Notes: a model not told the origin generated them from the sequence alone. DNA of 64,000 nucleotides from Daucus carota subsp. sativus (GCF_001625215.2 NC_030387.2:36169606-36233605), one strand, 5' to 3'. Counted from the stretch's first letter, positions 11,257 to 25,348 are shown. Translations and numbers: made by a program.

Positions 11257-13370
11257 TACATACATGCATGACCATTGTAAACTGAATTTGACTTTTGACT
11301 AGGATCCCGTAAATTTCAAGTCGATCCTGAATACGACATTAAGTCGATTTGTCATATATATAATCATATTTCTATGTTGAGTATGAATCACTATTTGATG
11401 AATATTTACAGCCTGGCCTGGTGTAACATTCGCACATTGTCTTCTAAAAGCATAGGTTTAGGTTATTAGTTTTCACAGCGTTCACTGTTGTTTACTTTGG
11501 CAATTCAGGTCAATGGTCAAGATTTGTTTGTTTTGGAATTTACAAAAAGTGAGCGGCAATGATTCACGTGTAATTTTAGCTGCACGGTTTCATCTACTTA
11601 CTCAACTTACCAGTGAAAAGCATGTACATTTAGACTAGGTTCCCGAGAATGTTTTCTTGAAGACCTTGATAACCAATAGAAAACAAGAGATTCATTTTTA
11701 TTTTTTTATAGGATGACCTGAAATGATACAGTACATAAGAAATTTTTGCCAAAGTTATAAAGCAGTCAAGAAAAAAAATAATAAGATTTATTTTTATATT
11801 AAATTTTCAATTAAAATAATATTATACTGTATGAACCGTGAACAACTAGTCAAAGAAACATATATTTGGCAGCATGTTTTTATCCGCAACCTAGCCTAAG
11901 TAGTCATGCGTTTGTGAGATGCATAGTTTATTAACAATAATTAATTTTAGAACACACGGCACGACTCTTGTATTAATTGTTTAAATTAATTAATATAATT
12001 TGCTAAATTTTCTTCGTATCTATAGGTCGGGAAAAACAATAAAAGTTAAAACTTTGAGCCGTTTTTGGTCCTTGTCCTTTGCTGTGGACTGCTGGAATCA
12101 ATTATGAAAAGATGAATCAACAATTATTAAGGGGAAGGAACTTAAGTTAAATTCTACATTCATCAACTAACTTCTGCCCCCACATTAGATCTTAGCACTA
12201 ATCAGCCTCATTTGTTTCCAAATGAAGGCACAAACGTTCACTTAATCTCTCTTACTAGTGTTGGTAGTTCAGGGTAGTGGGGTGGTGTTTTCTTAGTGCG
12301 CTTGGGTTATAATGTAAAGAAATCAGGGTAGATTGATGAACTTTATCGGTGAATAGTGTTATAAAATGTGGGAGTTAGACTTTATCCAATAGTAAAATAT
12401 AAGTATATATATATATATTTATATCACTAGTATTTCAAATTATATAATTGTTCGTGAAATTCATCATATATTGTCATACTACATTATAGATGATGGGTAT
12501 AATTATAATTTACATACTCGTTCGAATATCACGTAAATTTAAGACCGGTATTGATGATTGATAATACATAAAAGATTAATACGTTCACGAGATTTTTCTT
12601 TTTCGTTTTTTAAAGTTATTCTGGACATATATTTTTTCTAAAAAAAGTTCTGGAAGCAAGTTTGTGACCTCAAGCTCGCATTGTATATTTTTTACGTATA
12701 CAAATCGGCTCGACACTGTTCACGAGTACAAATTCACAAGGCACGTTTACGCTTTGTTTAGGAATTGTTCGGGTGCAAAATTTTTCTTAATGAATCAGTT
12801 ATAAATTATATTTTGGCCCGATCCAGCTCGGGCTGGAGATCCAACTTTTATATCTTTTCAATTAACAACAGACGACGGGCTTAACGGTACTTCAAAATTT
12901 CTTAATAAATTAAAGAAAGAAAATGTCAAATAAGAGAAATTTATAATTTTATAAATAACTTTTTAACATCATTCTCCAAAAAACAAGTTTTTAACATATT
13001 CCCGACTTTGTTGTAAAAAAAGGAAAGGAAATTATTTTCCTATTTACTTATTGTCTTCCCTCAACTCAAGCTGACCTTGCTTTATTGCCGATCAATTCCT
13101 GCGTTTCTTCAACATGAATTATTTGGCGCCGATTGATTCCCTGTTTCTTCAACACGATTTATTTGGTATTGATATTTTGCACCTTAATCGTTGCAATTAT
13201 AACTATTTAAGCTGGCGGTTTATGCTTCTACTGCAAAGTTTCTTTCCATTTTCCATTCAGTTTCTCTTTTGTTGATTTACAGTTTAGCATATTGCTGACC
13301 TCTTCATTGTTATTTGTTGGTATCATCAATACTTTTCGTCAAATTGAGTATTGTTGAATGCCTGTTTAAG

Positions 13371-13854
13371 ACTCACTTCACACCAATATATCATCCGGCT
13401 CACTCTCAACTTTTCGGTCTCATTTGAAACACCGTTTCCAGAAATTGTATCAATCTTAAAAATAAAAGATTAAATTCGAAAACAAATCGACAGTTTGAGA
13501 AGTGTTACTCATGGAGATCTAACACAATAGGCTATAGAGATTATGTAGGTACAATTAGTTGAATTTCTGCATCCAAAAAATGGATAAAATTGATGGTGGA
13601 AGAGATAGGTTATGAAGAGCCCTAATAATCCATATATATAGCCATTTTTTGGACGTGGAAATTCAATTAATCGTAGCTACATCATCTCTATAACATATTG
13701 TGTTAGACCTCCATGAGTAACACTTCTCAAACTGTTGATTTGTTATCGAATTTAACTTTTTATTTTTAAGACTGATACAATTTCTGAAAACGGTGTTTCA
13801 AATGAGACCGCAAATTTGGGAGTGATCCGGATGATATATTGGTGTGAAGTGAGT
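13371..13854. mobile_element. foldback element, about 210-bp inverted arms
   Basis: 13371-13582 and 13645-13854 are near-complete reverse complements separated by a loop of about 60 bp. The ends are ACTCACTTCACACC and its inverse. A transcript would fold into a hairpin of about 200 bp with scattered mismatches. No open frame and no clear target duplication. The structure fits a long-armed MITE; a hairpin small-RNA source is the functional alternative. Confidence 0.8.
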
Positions 13855-14668
13855 GCCCAATTAGATAATTAACCCTTGTTTTAACACAATTTTGACTTGC
13901 ATTTCAGCTATAAAAAAAATCCAGCACATCTTCACAAACACTTGACATGAATGAATTGGAGTAATGGGAAGCATTTGGAAATGGAACAATCATTTTCATT
14001 TACTTGTTTGTTTAAGTAAAATCCAATTGGAATGGAATGAAGATAATATATAAATACCAGCTTACCTTGTTATGTTCTTCGTGAATTTTACGCGATGGGA
14101 CTTTATGCTATACGCTTCTAGGATAGTTGATGAGAGCAATCAACCTTTGAAATTTTCAAGAGTTGAGGGAGAGAGCGTTTGCAAGTAGCGTTAGTGGTAC
14201 ATTGGATAGATAATGAATATCTGTTTCAGTTTTTATGCAAGGACAATTCGCTGTGAAATTAAGACTCATTAGTTGCTTGCTTGGGGAGTGTAGACGAAAA
14301 TATGGAGAAACCATAATGCCATAGAGGAAAAAGATACATTACTTTTATTTGTGCTAGATGCCCCCGAAAGAAATAAATTGAATCTTTTGGTGAAAGTAGA
14401 TGTTCTCATTGTGCATTTTTTTCAAGGATAAAGATGCAGCTGTTTATGCAAATGTTATATTCAGTTAATCAGTTTATTGTTTGTAAATGTATATAGCTCA
14501 CCTGTACAGCGTAACCAGTTTACCTTCATCAGTTATCACTATTATGGTTGCTGATGGATGGTAAGAAAATCTATAGAAAACCTTTTCGCTTGTTAAAAAG
14601 AGATTACAGAGATTATATAAATATGTAATGCAACATAAACATAATCTGCTATATTCATTTCTCATTCA

Positions 14669-17600
14669 TTACTTAAGCAAGTCATCCCACTTGCAATATT
14701 GTCCGCCAGCCAATGCACGATGATACCTGTCTCTACAATAGACTGGCCTCCCGTCAGCAGCTTCAGCTGCAGCTGCTGCCAGATCATCATCTGTCCTCAC
14801 TTCTGCTGGCAATCTTACGAGCTCCTCTTTTCTACAAAATTTCATCAGATTAATCACAGCGGGTGAATTTTTTTTTTGATAGAAGCATAATTAAAGTTTG
14901 GTATCCATTCAATTTGCTGGTATACCTTATATTAAATTTTGTGCTGCTCTTCGAAGCTGAAGTATTTGATGTATTTTCTTTTGTAGCAAAACTGCTCTGA
15001 ATGAAATCTTCCACCGGTGTGGCAAATGTGAATAGGAAAGCTGCTGTAACAAGTAAAGCCCCTGTTCCTACTAGTGTCTGCTTTAGTAATTTGATGACTG
15101 GTTTGACCTGCATGTATATGCTTATCAGATCTATTAAAATATTGCTGATTATTGCTTTCTAGTACAAATTTGCTATTTTCTTTAGTTTGGATTTTAATGT
15201 TAGATGTGAAAAGATCAAAAATCATGCAAAACATCATTAGTTTGATAACTAAGATTTTTGTTTGTGTCCAGGAATTCCTCATTCATAATTTTCCTTTTAC
15301 AAACAATCTTGTTGACTTTTTTACCTTGTATGATCCCAGTAATCTGTCTCGGGCAAGAATCTGCAAGGAAGAAGCGGGCTTAACTTAGCAATAGATAAGC
15401 TGAATAATAGTGTTAGATACATGATAGTAGTGTCTTAGAGAAAGAGATTGAAGTTCTAATATTGTACTGTACCCTGCAGTCGTTTCATCAAATCATTGTT
15501 AGTGATTATATAGCTTCCTACAACACATTGGTTTTATGTATCGCCTGATTTCTCACTTTCAATGATCAAGATTAAGATTTAAATTTGTGTCAAAATCTGT
15601 CTCGTGGAATATTTTCTTGCTGCCCCTTGAGTTCTACAAGAAATTTATTTATGCTTATGTTCAGAGCATGTGGAACTTATTAAGGATGAGGTCAATGTCT
15701 CTGGTGAGCAATGCTCCTCATTTATCTCTCTTTTTCTCTATGAGCTAATAATTACTATCTACATAAATTTCTGGTTTGAAAAGCTAAATACTAATGATCA
15801 CTTGTTCTAGCCTCCTAGGGGGGCGTCAACTATCTTATACCAGAACGTCTTAATCTCTATAAACATATTAGAAGTATAAGTTCAGAAGATGATGCTGCCC
15901 AGCTCCATCTTATATAAGCTTATCAAATATTTTTGTTTGACTTCATGTCTAAGATTTAAACTTGTTATCCTATCCTGAGTCCAGGGTTCCTAGTATGAAT
16001 TTCATCGAGTCAATTTTTTTCTTTTATCGGATTCAAGTTTTTATCTGGTTTTACCCAAATTTTGTGAGGGAAAACATGTTTTTAAATTAAGAAAACATAG
16101 ATAAGTAAATGAGTGACAGGGTATAAGTTTACAGATAAAATTGAGAAATTAGGATCTGACCTCAGGTGGCTTTACCCACATTTGTCCATCATACCATCCA
16201 CTCTCTTCATAAGGTATCACCGCTGATAAAAGTCTATCACCAACGTAACTCCATCCCTGCAATATGTTAATCACACGTTTTAGTAGCACTTAGGCAAGTG
16301 GCCACTATAATGTTGCCAACAAATCCATGGAATCTACAGCTATAACACTGGGAAGTTGATTTCAAATTTTGATTCAAAGGGCTATATTTCAGATGTTCGA
16401 AATGATGCTTGATTAAAGCACTGTTATTTTGAAGTCACTTGGTAATTGTGAAGCTGTTGGTTTATAACATATGATATAACTTGAGGTAACGTACCAGGTA
16501 AATTCTGAGGACAATCAGTGAAACAAGAAATAGAGTCCCTGTTCCAGCTGCCAGGGCAAATCTTAACGGTTCCTGCAGAAACAGAGCGGATATTAATGAA
16601 AAACTAAAAAGCAAAACTATGGACTAGTTTTAAGTATCATGTTTCTTTATACCACTTCAAAGGTTCACCACTGATCCAGCATACTATGCTAAATGCTCTC
16701 TATTTGAAATTTATTTATGCTAAAAAAAAGCTCTGTATTATCAATTTTAACATTTGAAACAGCGGTATGGGCTAACTTTTCTCCACCCATTTAAATCTGA
16801 TTTTTTCAGGCATTCATATTCTTGTGTTTGCTTGATCAAATGTTAAAGTGTGATGCTTATATATCTTGATATTTGGGATGTATCCTTAGCTTTCCTCGGG
16901 AAATTTCTTTGGGTTTTACCTAGCAGGCCATGTACTACATTACAACTTGTAGCTTTCAGTATCTTATAACTTTACAGATTATATTTATTCGACTAGGTCA
17001 ATTGTATTTTTAAGTTCTTGTATAGAGATAGATTATAAATCGAATTTGCATGTCTCGAGTAAGCATTGAATCTTAGTTGACAAAATCTAGAGGCAAAAGG
17101 TGTTGGGACTTGGGAAGTAAATTGCAGCTAGTTGTGGAACTTGAGGGAAGTTTTTTGTGCAGCTATGGCTGTTTCAGTACTAATTGGATGCGTTATAGTG
17201 TGTTTTCTATCTTGATGATTGTTAAAAATTTGAAATTGCAATCTTAACCTATCTTCATCTGGCATGTCTTGAATCTTCAAATCTGGAAATCTCTAGTTTC
17301 TTTTTCTTTCTAGTTCCGTTTTATCATCAATAGACATTCTTAGAACCTATTACGTTACATAATACATGAAAATGTCATAGTGCTATAACAAGTGACCAAA
17401 ATCTTGATGGTTTTAATAAGACATGATCATATTTACCCTTCCAGGATTAAAGCTTGCAGCTGCAATTGGCGCTCCCAGGACTGTGAATGTCGCTAGCCAC
17501 AAGCCCCCAAGGCGCAGGAAAAAGGACCCTGGAGTCAGCTCACCCCAGGAGTATAAAGGTCCATCTTTAAGAGATGAGTATTCATTAACCTGTCACACAT

Positions 17601-18028
17601 AATTAAACTTAGCTCAATATGAGAACATGATGATTTAGTTCAGTAGTTGTATAAGTTGAACTAATAACAATCACTGACATGTTAGCTACACCTACCGGCC
17701 TTTGTTCAAAAGGTACTTCGATTTCCAAGCCAGGATCCCAGCTTCGGCCAGGTAATCGACTCATGCCTCCATCCATTCCATCTTTCACGGCCTTGGTTGG
17801 AATCCGCTGGAGTCTGTTGGCCCTGTCATAACCAATTAGCCGTGAGCCATAGTTGATATTGGCTTCTCTTGGATTTGGAACTAAAGAACAATAGACATTT
17901 AACTTGAGCATTTATATCCTCACTTTGAATTCAGTTCATCCAGAGGTTCTGGGTTTTTGAAATGAGGCTAACTGAACAGGGAGCTGAAATGAATGGATGC
18001 AAATTCTGGGCGGGACCATGCAGTGCAT
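14669..18028 (-). CDS. CGLD27: chloroplast DUF1230 (Ycf36-like) membrane protein, CGLD27-type
   Basis: Seven exons join in phase by GT-AG introns: 17696-17880, 17437-17589, 16495-16572, 16161-16256, 15325-15360 (only 36 nt), 14926-15107 and 14669-14831. They encode a DUF1230 protein. Recognisable parts are the SRLIGYDRANRL and LPGRSWDPGLEIEVPFEQRP N-terminal block, the YLGWSYVGDRLLSAVIPYEE core, GWYDGQMWVKPPE and ILARDRLLGSYKVKPV. Three membrane segments are visible (near FLRLGGLWLATF, GTLFLVSLIVL, GALLVTAAFLFTF). The family is conserved from cyanobacteria and algal plastids to plants; the Arabidopsis homologue CGLD27 is plastid-targeted and, as I recall, responsive to iron deficiency. The likely first exon is 17941-18028 (ATG, then MHCMVPPRICIHSF, transit-peptide-like). 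It ends in the right phase but without a GT donor. The total would be about 326 residues. Which DUF1230 paralogue this is remains less certain than the family. Confidence 0.88.
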
Positions 18029-18085
18029 ATATATGTGGAGGAAATCTATGGCAACAAAGTCAGTATATTTTTAAAAGGAATATCC

Positions 18086-18239
18086 ACTATGTCCCAAAAT
18101 AAGTGTTGTTTTAATTTTTTCTCATGTAATTTGAGATATAAAAATATTTCTATATATTAATTTTTTCTAAAATATATTTTTATTACATTTCAAATTACGT
18201 GCAAAAAGTCAAATGACCCTTGTTTTGGACGAAGGATGA
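18086..18239. mobile_element. degenerate Stowaway-like MITE
   Basis: The left end ACTATGTCCCAAAATAAGTG and right end CTTGTTTTGGACGAAGGAT are decayed forms of the Stowaway terminus CTCCCTCCGTCCCAAAATA in inverted orientation. The interior shows mirrored AAATTACGTG/CATGTAATTTGAG words. Confidence 0.5.
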
Positions 18240-18772
18240 TGATGTTTACAGAATTTAGCTATTTGATGTGATGGACCACAGGATTGCATTGTGTTTTGTG
18301 GTGTTATAATTAAGAGGTTAGATTATCCGAGGGGTATGATGTTTTGGTTTGTGGTTTATAGAAGCTAGTGGGACTTGAAACAGGTACATCAACGTGGGTA
18401 GTTATTTCTTCCACGCAACACAGTGTGCACTTCTCATGTATTCACGAGCTGACCAGCCAACCATCTGCTGTGTTTTTTCGTCCTTGAAGCCTGATTTTCA
18501 ATTTTCAACTTCTTAAACCACTGCTCAGTGGCCAGTGCTCACTATCACAGTTTATCTTACTGGCAACAGGTAAAATTTAGTGTCGTTTTTGCCTGATGGC
18601 AAAGTGGATATATATAAGTGGGAATTATTGACATGATCAAGCAGGATAAACAGGGGGATTTAATATACTTAATTTGCTAGGGGGCCTCGAGTGACTGTTA
18701 AGTTTAATGTTATGAATTCTTTAATAACTGTTGTGCAGAAATGAGCTGGGATGTATATTGAGAATTAGTTCT

Positions 18773-18993
18773 TATAACCCTTCAAGTTCTTTATACTTTT
18801 TTCAATTACTTGACCGGCATTTATTCACAATTGTTTTTAAAAAAAATTCTTATTATGTATAAAAATTTAAACATTAATTTTTTATTCAGAAGAAAAATTT
18901 TAAAATAATATATCAAATTATATTTTATAAAAGTCTTAAAATACGTGCCAAATTCTTATCCCCAATGTAAATAACTGAAGAGGACGGAGGGAG
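18773..18993. mobile_element. decayed Stowaway-like MITE, right end clear
   Basis: GGACGGAGGGAG followed by TA at 18982-18995 is a good Stowaway right end. The left end around 18773 is only weakly complementary, so the left border is a guess. Confidence 0.35.
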
Positions 18994-19797
18994 TAATTAA
19001 CACGTAATTAAATTAAGAGTTGATAGAAAAATAGATAAATTCAAAACTATTCTAGGAGGTGATGTAAAATAGATAAATTCAAACTTTTATTCACGAATAA
19101 GGAGAATGACAACAAAAAAAAAGAAAAAAAAGGAAAGAAGGGTATTAAAAGGTAAAAACTTTCTCCTATTCCGTAACAGCTATTTTTATTAAATAAAAAA
19201 TAAGTAATCCATACAAAATAGATGAACCTAGCTTTCATTCGTGGAATAAAAATGTGACATGAAAGGTCCACTCAAATAAGTATAAAATAAGATAACAGCA
19301 TAAAGATGTTGAATAGCTATTACATAACAATTAATTTATTAGAAAAATTAAACTAAAAATAACATTCACTAGAAAATATAAGACACGAAAAGATCACTTG
19401 GATAAATATAAAATGAGATAAGGGTATAGAAATGTTTCCTTTACTAAATAAAAAATAAAATTAAAAACAAATAATCGATAAAATTTGATCACTCCAACAA
19501 CATATTAATCTATATTAAATTGAAATAATAATAATATTTATTTTAAAATTCAATCAATAATAATATAAACAACTCAATTAGAGGAGATGTTCAACAAATG
19601 TTTTATATTTACTACCTATTATTTCAGTCCAATCATTTTAAAATGTATATTATTTATGAAGTTTGTTTTTAATATATCACGTAAAATTTATATAATACAT
19701 CACCTAAATTTTTATATAAAAATTTTATACCTTGAGGAGATTCTTAAAATAATCTATAACTTACAATTATCCCATTAGACTCCAAGGATAAAGGGTA

Positions 19798-20077
19798 CTC
19801 CCTCCGTCCCTCTGGGATATATACGCTTGGAATGGACACGGAGACTAAGAAAAGTGTATAAAGTAGTGTAAAGTAATGAGAAAGAGAAAGAAAAGTAGGT
19901 AAAGTGGTGGGACCATGCATATTTAATTGATAGATTTGAAAAAGTAGATGGAAGTAGTGGGTGAGTGGGATTTTTATATTATAAAAATTTACTATTTTGG
20001 GAAAGTTTTGAAATGTATAGAATTGAATGGAACATCCCGAAAAGGAAAGTGTATAGAAATCAGAGGGACGGAGGGAG
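19798..20077. mobile_element. Stowaway (Tc1/mariner) MITE, 280 bp
   Basis: The termini are CTCCCTCCGTCCCTCTG and its exact inverse CAGAGGGACGGAGGGAG, flanked on both sides by the TA target duplication (19796-19797 and 20078-20079). The well-preserved ends suggest a fairly young copy. Confidence 0.9.
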
Positions 20078-20745
20078 TATGTTATTGCTTGAGCAATTTC
20101 ACCATTTATTTATCAGAGAAGAAGAATGAACAAATCTGGTTAATTCTCCTGACAAAAAAAAATGATTAAATTCTTCAAAATTGATTATTAATCACCTTAC
20201 TTCTCACACCTAATAAATAACAACATTGAGAAATATTTAATTGGACTAGTCGCTAATCAATTTGTATTTTAGAAAAAAAATATAATCTTGTACTAATGAT
20301 CGTTTTACAACCTCTTTTTACGATCTTTAAAATATCATATTTGCATAAAAGACAGCCAGACGCGACAACCCGTGAGTCACCCTGCTTTTATGCTTTTCAT
20401 ATCTGTATCACCAGGTGGGGTTATTTTTCCGATCGAAGTTCGAATCTAAAAGTAACAGATAAATTATTAATTTTTTAAAGATAAAAAAATGTATGTAAAA
20501 TCATCCGTTTGAATGCACGAACTAAAACATTAATTGATACCGTAACAAAGTAGTTAAGAGTAGAAAGCTGAAGAACAGAAGTGGTACAAGTCAAGTCATC
20601 TTCCACTGTGAAATCAGCAGCAGCAACAACAACATTTGATCACATCTTCATCATCTTTGACTTTCACTTCCATTTCTAACCTTGTCTTAACCTCACTCAT
20701 AGTCTCTCAGCTAGAAGTGTCTGAAAGCTTCTTCAGATTAATGAA

Positions 20746-23700
20746 ATGAAAACAAAAGGAAGAAGTGTGTTGTCAGTACGATGGAGCCTAGGGCTTCCTA
20801 CTGTTTGTCTTCTTTGTTTCTTCTTTTTTGTCGCCGGTCTTTTCGCTTCCATGTTTCTTTCTCATCAGGTGATATAATATTGAAGCATCAACTGTGTGTG
20901 TGAGATTTGATGATTGTGTTTTTTTTGACGGTTGGATTTGTGGCTGATTGAGCAGGAGTTATCAGCTGGATTGCGACCGAAACCGAGGTTCCTTGAATCG
21001 AAAGTGGAGGAGATTCAGTTTAATATGTTGCCGCGTGGCGAAACAGGAGAAGATTCTTTGACTCAGATTCCGTTTCAGGTAGTGTTGGATATGATTAGTC
21101 TACTTTCGTTTTTTGAAACTAATGTTTGTGTAAGTATCTGTTTGAGTTTGTTTTATAGGTATGATGCTAAATTTTATTTGATTGTAGTAAATTAGAATGA
21201 GTGGATTTGGAATTACTGAATATCTTATGCAATTGGTAAATTAAGAGATTGTTGGTATTAGGCAATGTCAATTCTTGCTACTGTATTTCAATCCGTTTTT
21301 CTAAGATTAGCGGTGTATTTACCGGAATGTCGTTTGGTTTGAGGTTTAAGTTGGGCATAATTTATTCCGAACTATATTGTTGCCTATTATTAACTACACA
21401 ACTTCTAGAATCTTATGTTCTAACTCCGCGACTTGCATTAGTTATGTTGATCAGTTTGAATGACATGTTCATGCGCCTATGAGCCTTGGGGATCGAATGC
21501 AGCAAGACAAATTTTCCTTTCGTAGTTCAATTATGAAAGGATGTGCACAACCAATGTATTGTTTTTGGTTATGCCATTGCCAAGAATATTTGCATAGAAT
21601 GCCTCTAGTAAAGTAACAGTTGGCACTCAAATAAGTTAGTGTATTTTTCTATGTTCTTTATGTGGCTTCGCTCATAAAATTAGGTAGTTTTAGGTAGTGA
21701 CTGCCCTGATGATCTCTATCATTTAGGTTCATGTTTGTTATCTTCTGAACATATATGTTTTTTTCGCCATTTATTCGCCTGTGCAGGTTTTAAGTTGGAA
21801 ACCTCGGGCACTATACTTCCCTGGTTTTGCAGCACCTGAACACTGTGAAACCATTATTAAGATAGCAAAGGCACGTCTTGCACCTTCAAGCTTGGCGCTA
21901 CGCAAGGGAGAAACAGCAGAAAGCACCAAAGGAACTAGAACAAGGTACATCATACTTAATTATATGTCCTTCTGTTGTTATGTAGACATGCACAAACTTA
22001 ACACAGAGTATCAAAATAAATGCATTCCATTCATTAATGTTACTTTGGAGTTCTTTGTGCATTATGTTGTTGAAAACTTTTGAATTCACTTATTCAATTT
22101 TATCAAGCAATTATACATGGAATTCACTTCTTGTTAGCAAAGCAAGATTAATATCTCCGTTAAAAAAGATTTTATATCTATGGGTTAATTGTTTTGTTGT
22201 TTTTATCAGCTCTGGGACATTTATGAGTGCATCTGAAGACAAAACTGGAACCTTGGATATCATTGAGGGTAAAATTGCAAGGGCCACTATGATTCCTCGC
22301 ACTCATGGAGAGGTATAATCCATCCAAACTACATCTTCAATATTTTAGGTTTGCCTGTTGGTCAATAAGTGAGTTATGATCCCTTAGTTTGTAGTTTTTT
22401 TTTTGCCAACTGTAGAAGCATGTAAATTTGTCATCTTCCTGACAATGCAAAACAATTAATGGTCTTGGCATATCCAGACAGTATACACTACAATACTAGT
22501 TATTCATATAGCTTACCAAAATATATGTCTATTCATAAACACACGTCAGTATCAGTATTCGAATTCATAAAAGATACACAAAACTTGGTATTAAAAAGAA
22601 AAGAATTTCAAAACATGGTATCAATAACTTGGAAACAAAATTGACATGATCATATTCATATACATACATTGTATTTACATTAGGTTATTGTGACTACATG
22701 TGTATAGTCCAATGCAAAACGAACCAAGTACGTTATTTGACAGGATTGTTGTTTTGTTGTAATATGTAGCGTATTTGTATTTTGTAGCATACCCGGAAAC
22801 ATACCCAAATTGGTTAAACTGTGTCAGACAATTAGCATGTCGCAGACTGAAAGATTCAAAGCAAGCTGGGATCATACAATTAAAAAAATCTTAAAGGAAA
22901 AAAAAAAAGCTTATTAACTGGACTAAGTGTGATTTTGATCCCACCTTGTCCAGTTTTCTGATCACACCTTGTCCTAATAGAATATTCAGTTTTCTTTCCT
23001 ATTTATTATTCAAATTATCAGCCGGCACTTGCGGCCTAGAGTTCTAGACCTGAAGCCCTCAGCTAATGTTATATATATAGAATGTAATAGACTATGCAAT
23101 CAATGATATTTAAATCTTGTGAGAGCAGAATACAAATCACATATCAATGTATGACAATATAAATGACAATTTTCATTGATAACTATATCATCTCTTACTA
23201 AAGCATTAGAAGGTGATTTCTGCAAGTTCAGTGGAACGCTAACACTTTGTCTATAATGTTGAAAGTATCTAAGATATGCAGTTTATTTTTTCAGGCATTT
23301 AACATCTTACGCTATGAGATTGGACAGAAGTACAATTCACATTACGATGCATTCCACCCTGCTGAGTATGGTCCACAGAAGAGTCAGAGAGTATGACAAA
23401 TTAAAAACTGAATTTGTTGCTGGTCCCTTTTCAGATATTGGTGACATTATGATTCTACATTTAGGTTATGCCTAATAAATTACCATTTACCACATATTAA
23501 GAATAAAATAGAACAAACTGGTAAGAAAGACCTGTGTTGTTTTACCATATGTTTTTTCATGAAAAATAGAGCACAAATAAATTTGAATTCGCCAGGAAAA
23601 AATAAATTCAGTGCTTTCTATTCTGTTCTCTCTGATTTGGAACTAAATTTGGTCTTTTTCAGAATCTAAAACACTCTGATATATGAATTTTTATGCCATA

Positions 23701-24650
23701 TTGTTATTAAAAACTATTTAGGTATCTTGTTAAGAGAATAAATAACAGTCCTAAATTGCATCTTTGAATCATTGCTTCAACTATTATTAAAGATATTAGT
23801 AGCAAATATGCAATGACATCCGCCCCTACCCTAAAATCTAAACAATGACCCTGGCCTAATGTATACTTTCTATATTCACTGCTTATCACTATTAACTAGT
23901 CAGACTGTATTCTACAATTTTTGCCTCACCTGTGATATGTTATTTTCACAGATTGCTTCTTTTTTATTGTATCTATCGGACGTGGAAGAAGGTGGAGAAA
24001 CTATGTTCCCATTTGAGGTAGAATTACTACTGAAATCTTCTTTACTTTGTTTCTCTTTTTTTTTTTTTAAAAATTTTAAATTCTGTGTATTAATGCACCT
24101 GAATATCTAATATACATGGTCGCATTATCAATGTGATTTGCAGAATGGATTGAATGTTGACAACTATGATTTTGAGAAGTGTATTGGCTTAAAAGTAAAA
24201 CCACAAAAGGGCGATGGACTCCTATTTTATTCTGTTTTCCCAAACGGGACAATTGATATGGTGAGTCTTTTGATTATTAGTATTCAGCGGAACAAGGTAT
24301 ATTTGCACTATTGTTCTAAAAAAAAAAAAAAAAAACTAAAGCGTGATTAAAATTTTGATCATGGAATATCTCAAGAAATCAATATAGTGAATTTTAAGTG
24401 AATAGACCAATAACCTAGGTATATTATTCCCGTGAAACTAAAGCCTTAATTTGATGCCGCAATTTGTAGAGGCTGTTGTTTTATACAATACTTCGTAGGT
24501 ATTTTTAATATACCCGTGGTATATTCTCCCAGTTCTGATCAGTGTTTATAAATCTCAATGCAGACATCACTCCATGGGAGCTGCCCAGTAGTTACAGGGC
24601 AGAAATGGGTGGCAACAAAGTGGCTCAGGGATCAAGAACAGGATGATTGA
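20746..24650 (+). CDS. prolyl 4-hydroxylase, plant P4H family (type II membrane protein)
   Basis: Eight exons, all with GT-AG borders and consistent phase: 20746-20868, 20956-21078, 21787-21944, 22210-22312, 23295-23390, 23952-24017, 24144-24260, 24564-24650; 290 residues. A membrane anchor lies at about 15-37 (LPTVCLLCFFFFVAGLF), placing the catalytic domain in the ER/Golgi lumen. The 2-oxoglutarate/Fe(II) core is complete: His185 and Asp187 in SHYDAF, distal His266 in SLHGSCPV, and the 2-oxoglutarate-binding Lys276 in GQKWVATKW. These enzymes hydroxylate proline in extensins and arabinogalactan proteins before O-glycosylation. The first ATG at 20741 is followed at once by a stop (ATGAAATGA), so the second ATG is chosen; that makes a two-codon upstream frame overlapping the start by one base. 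Length and exon pattern are normal for the family. Confidence 0.95.
24303..24337. repeat. poly(A) tract in P4H intron 7
   Basis: A run of about 18 A residues lies in the intron between exons 7 and 8. It is a simple repeat with no other feature. Confidence 0.6.
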
Positions 24651-25348
24651 TATACACACACAGATGTAGTATAGCATTCCTCAATTTTGTGATATGAGAA
24701 CAATCAATTAGTCAATATATCTCTTTATTCATCTAAATGTTCCAGGTCAATAGTTCACACGTAAACTGCAGTATTTTGTAACACTATGGTATGAAGAAAG
24801 ATAAGCTCTCTGCTTCCCTGTATTGTGTCATCAAATATGCTCGAACAGAAGCAGCAAATGTAGACCAGCAGTTTATAGCTAATCAAAATAATGAAAGTAT
24901 GCAGCAGCAACACCTTCAGGAAAATAAACAACAGTTCTAAAAAAAGTGTCATGAATACAATCAATTCTATAGTAGAAAACTTTATATATCCCTGATGTTT
25001 TAACTTTATGGTAGTTTATACCAATGAGATTATACAGATATTTGAATATTTTACAGTACCAAAAAGAGGTAAAAATCCAATCGTTGTGGATGATTTTGCC
25101 TATAGATGGACTCCTTGTGCAGCTGCTCTACATTTCAGGCCCATTTAAAATCTTTATAGCTGACGGGTGAAGGAAGAACTTTATCCCGAAGTTATTTTTT
25201 CCCTCACTTTTGGAGTCGCCTAGAAACTCATTCCTCCAAGCAACAGATATCCTTGCACGGCGAGGTGAACTCATATCCATTTGGTTATGTTCGACAAAGA
25301 GCCTCTATTTTAGGCAAGGAACATTGGTTTTCTAAATTTACATGTTAA

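Larger units (their letters stand above)
9970..14640. other. long intergenic region
   Basis: No gene found. It contains the foldback element at 13371-13854 and a short tandem duplication near 11198-11256. Around 10320-10550 words such as CATTTGAAAT and their complements recur in both orientations, suggesting a decayed MITE, but no ends could be set. Confidence 0.5.
18029..20745. other. intergenic region between the DUF1230 and P4H genes, with Stowaway-type MITEs
   Basis: Divergent promoters of the two genes should lie at its ends. Between them are three Stowaway-like elements, listed separately. The remainder (19000-19790, 20080-20560) is very AT-rich with no gene-like frame. Confidence 0.5.
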
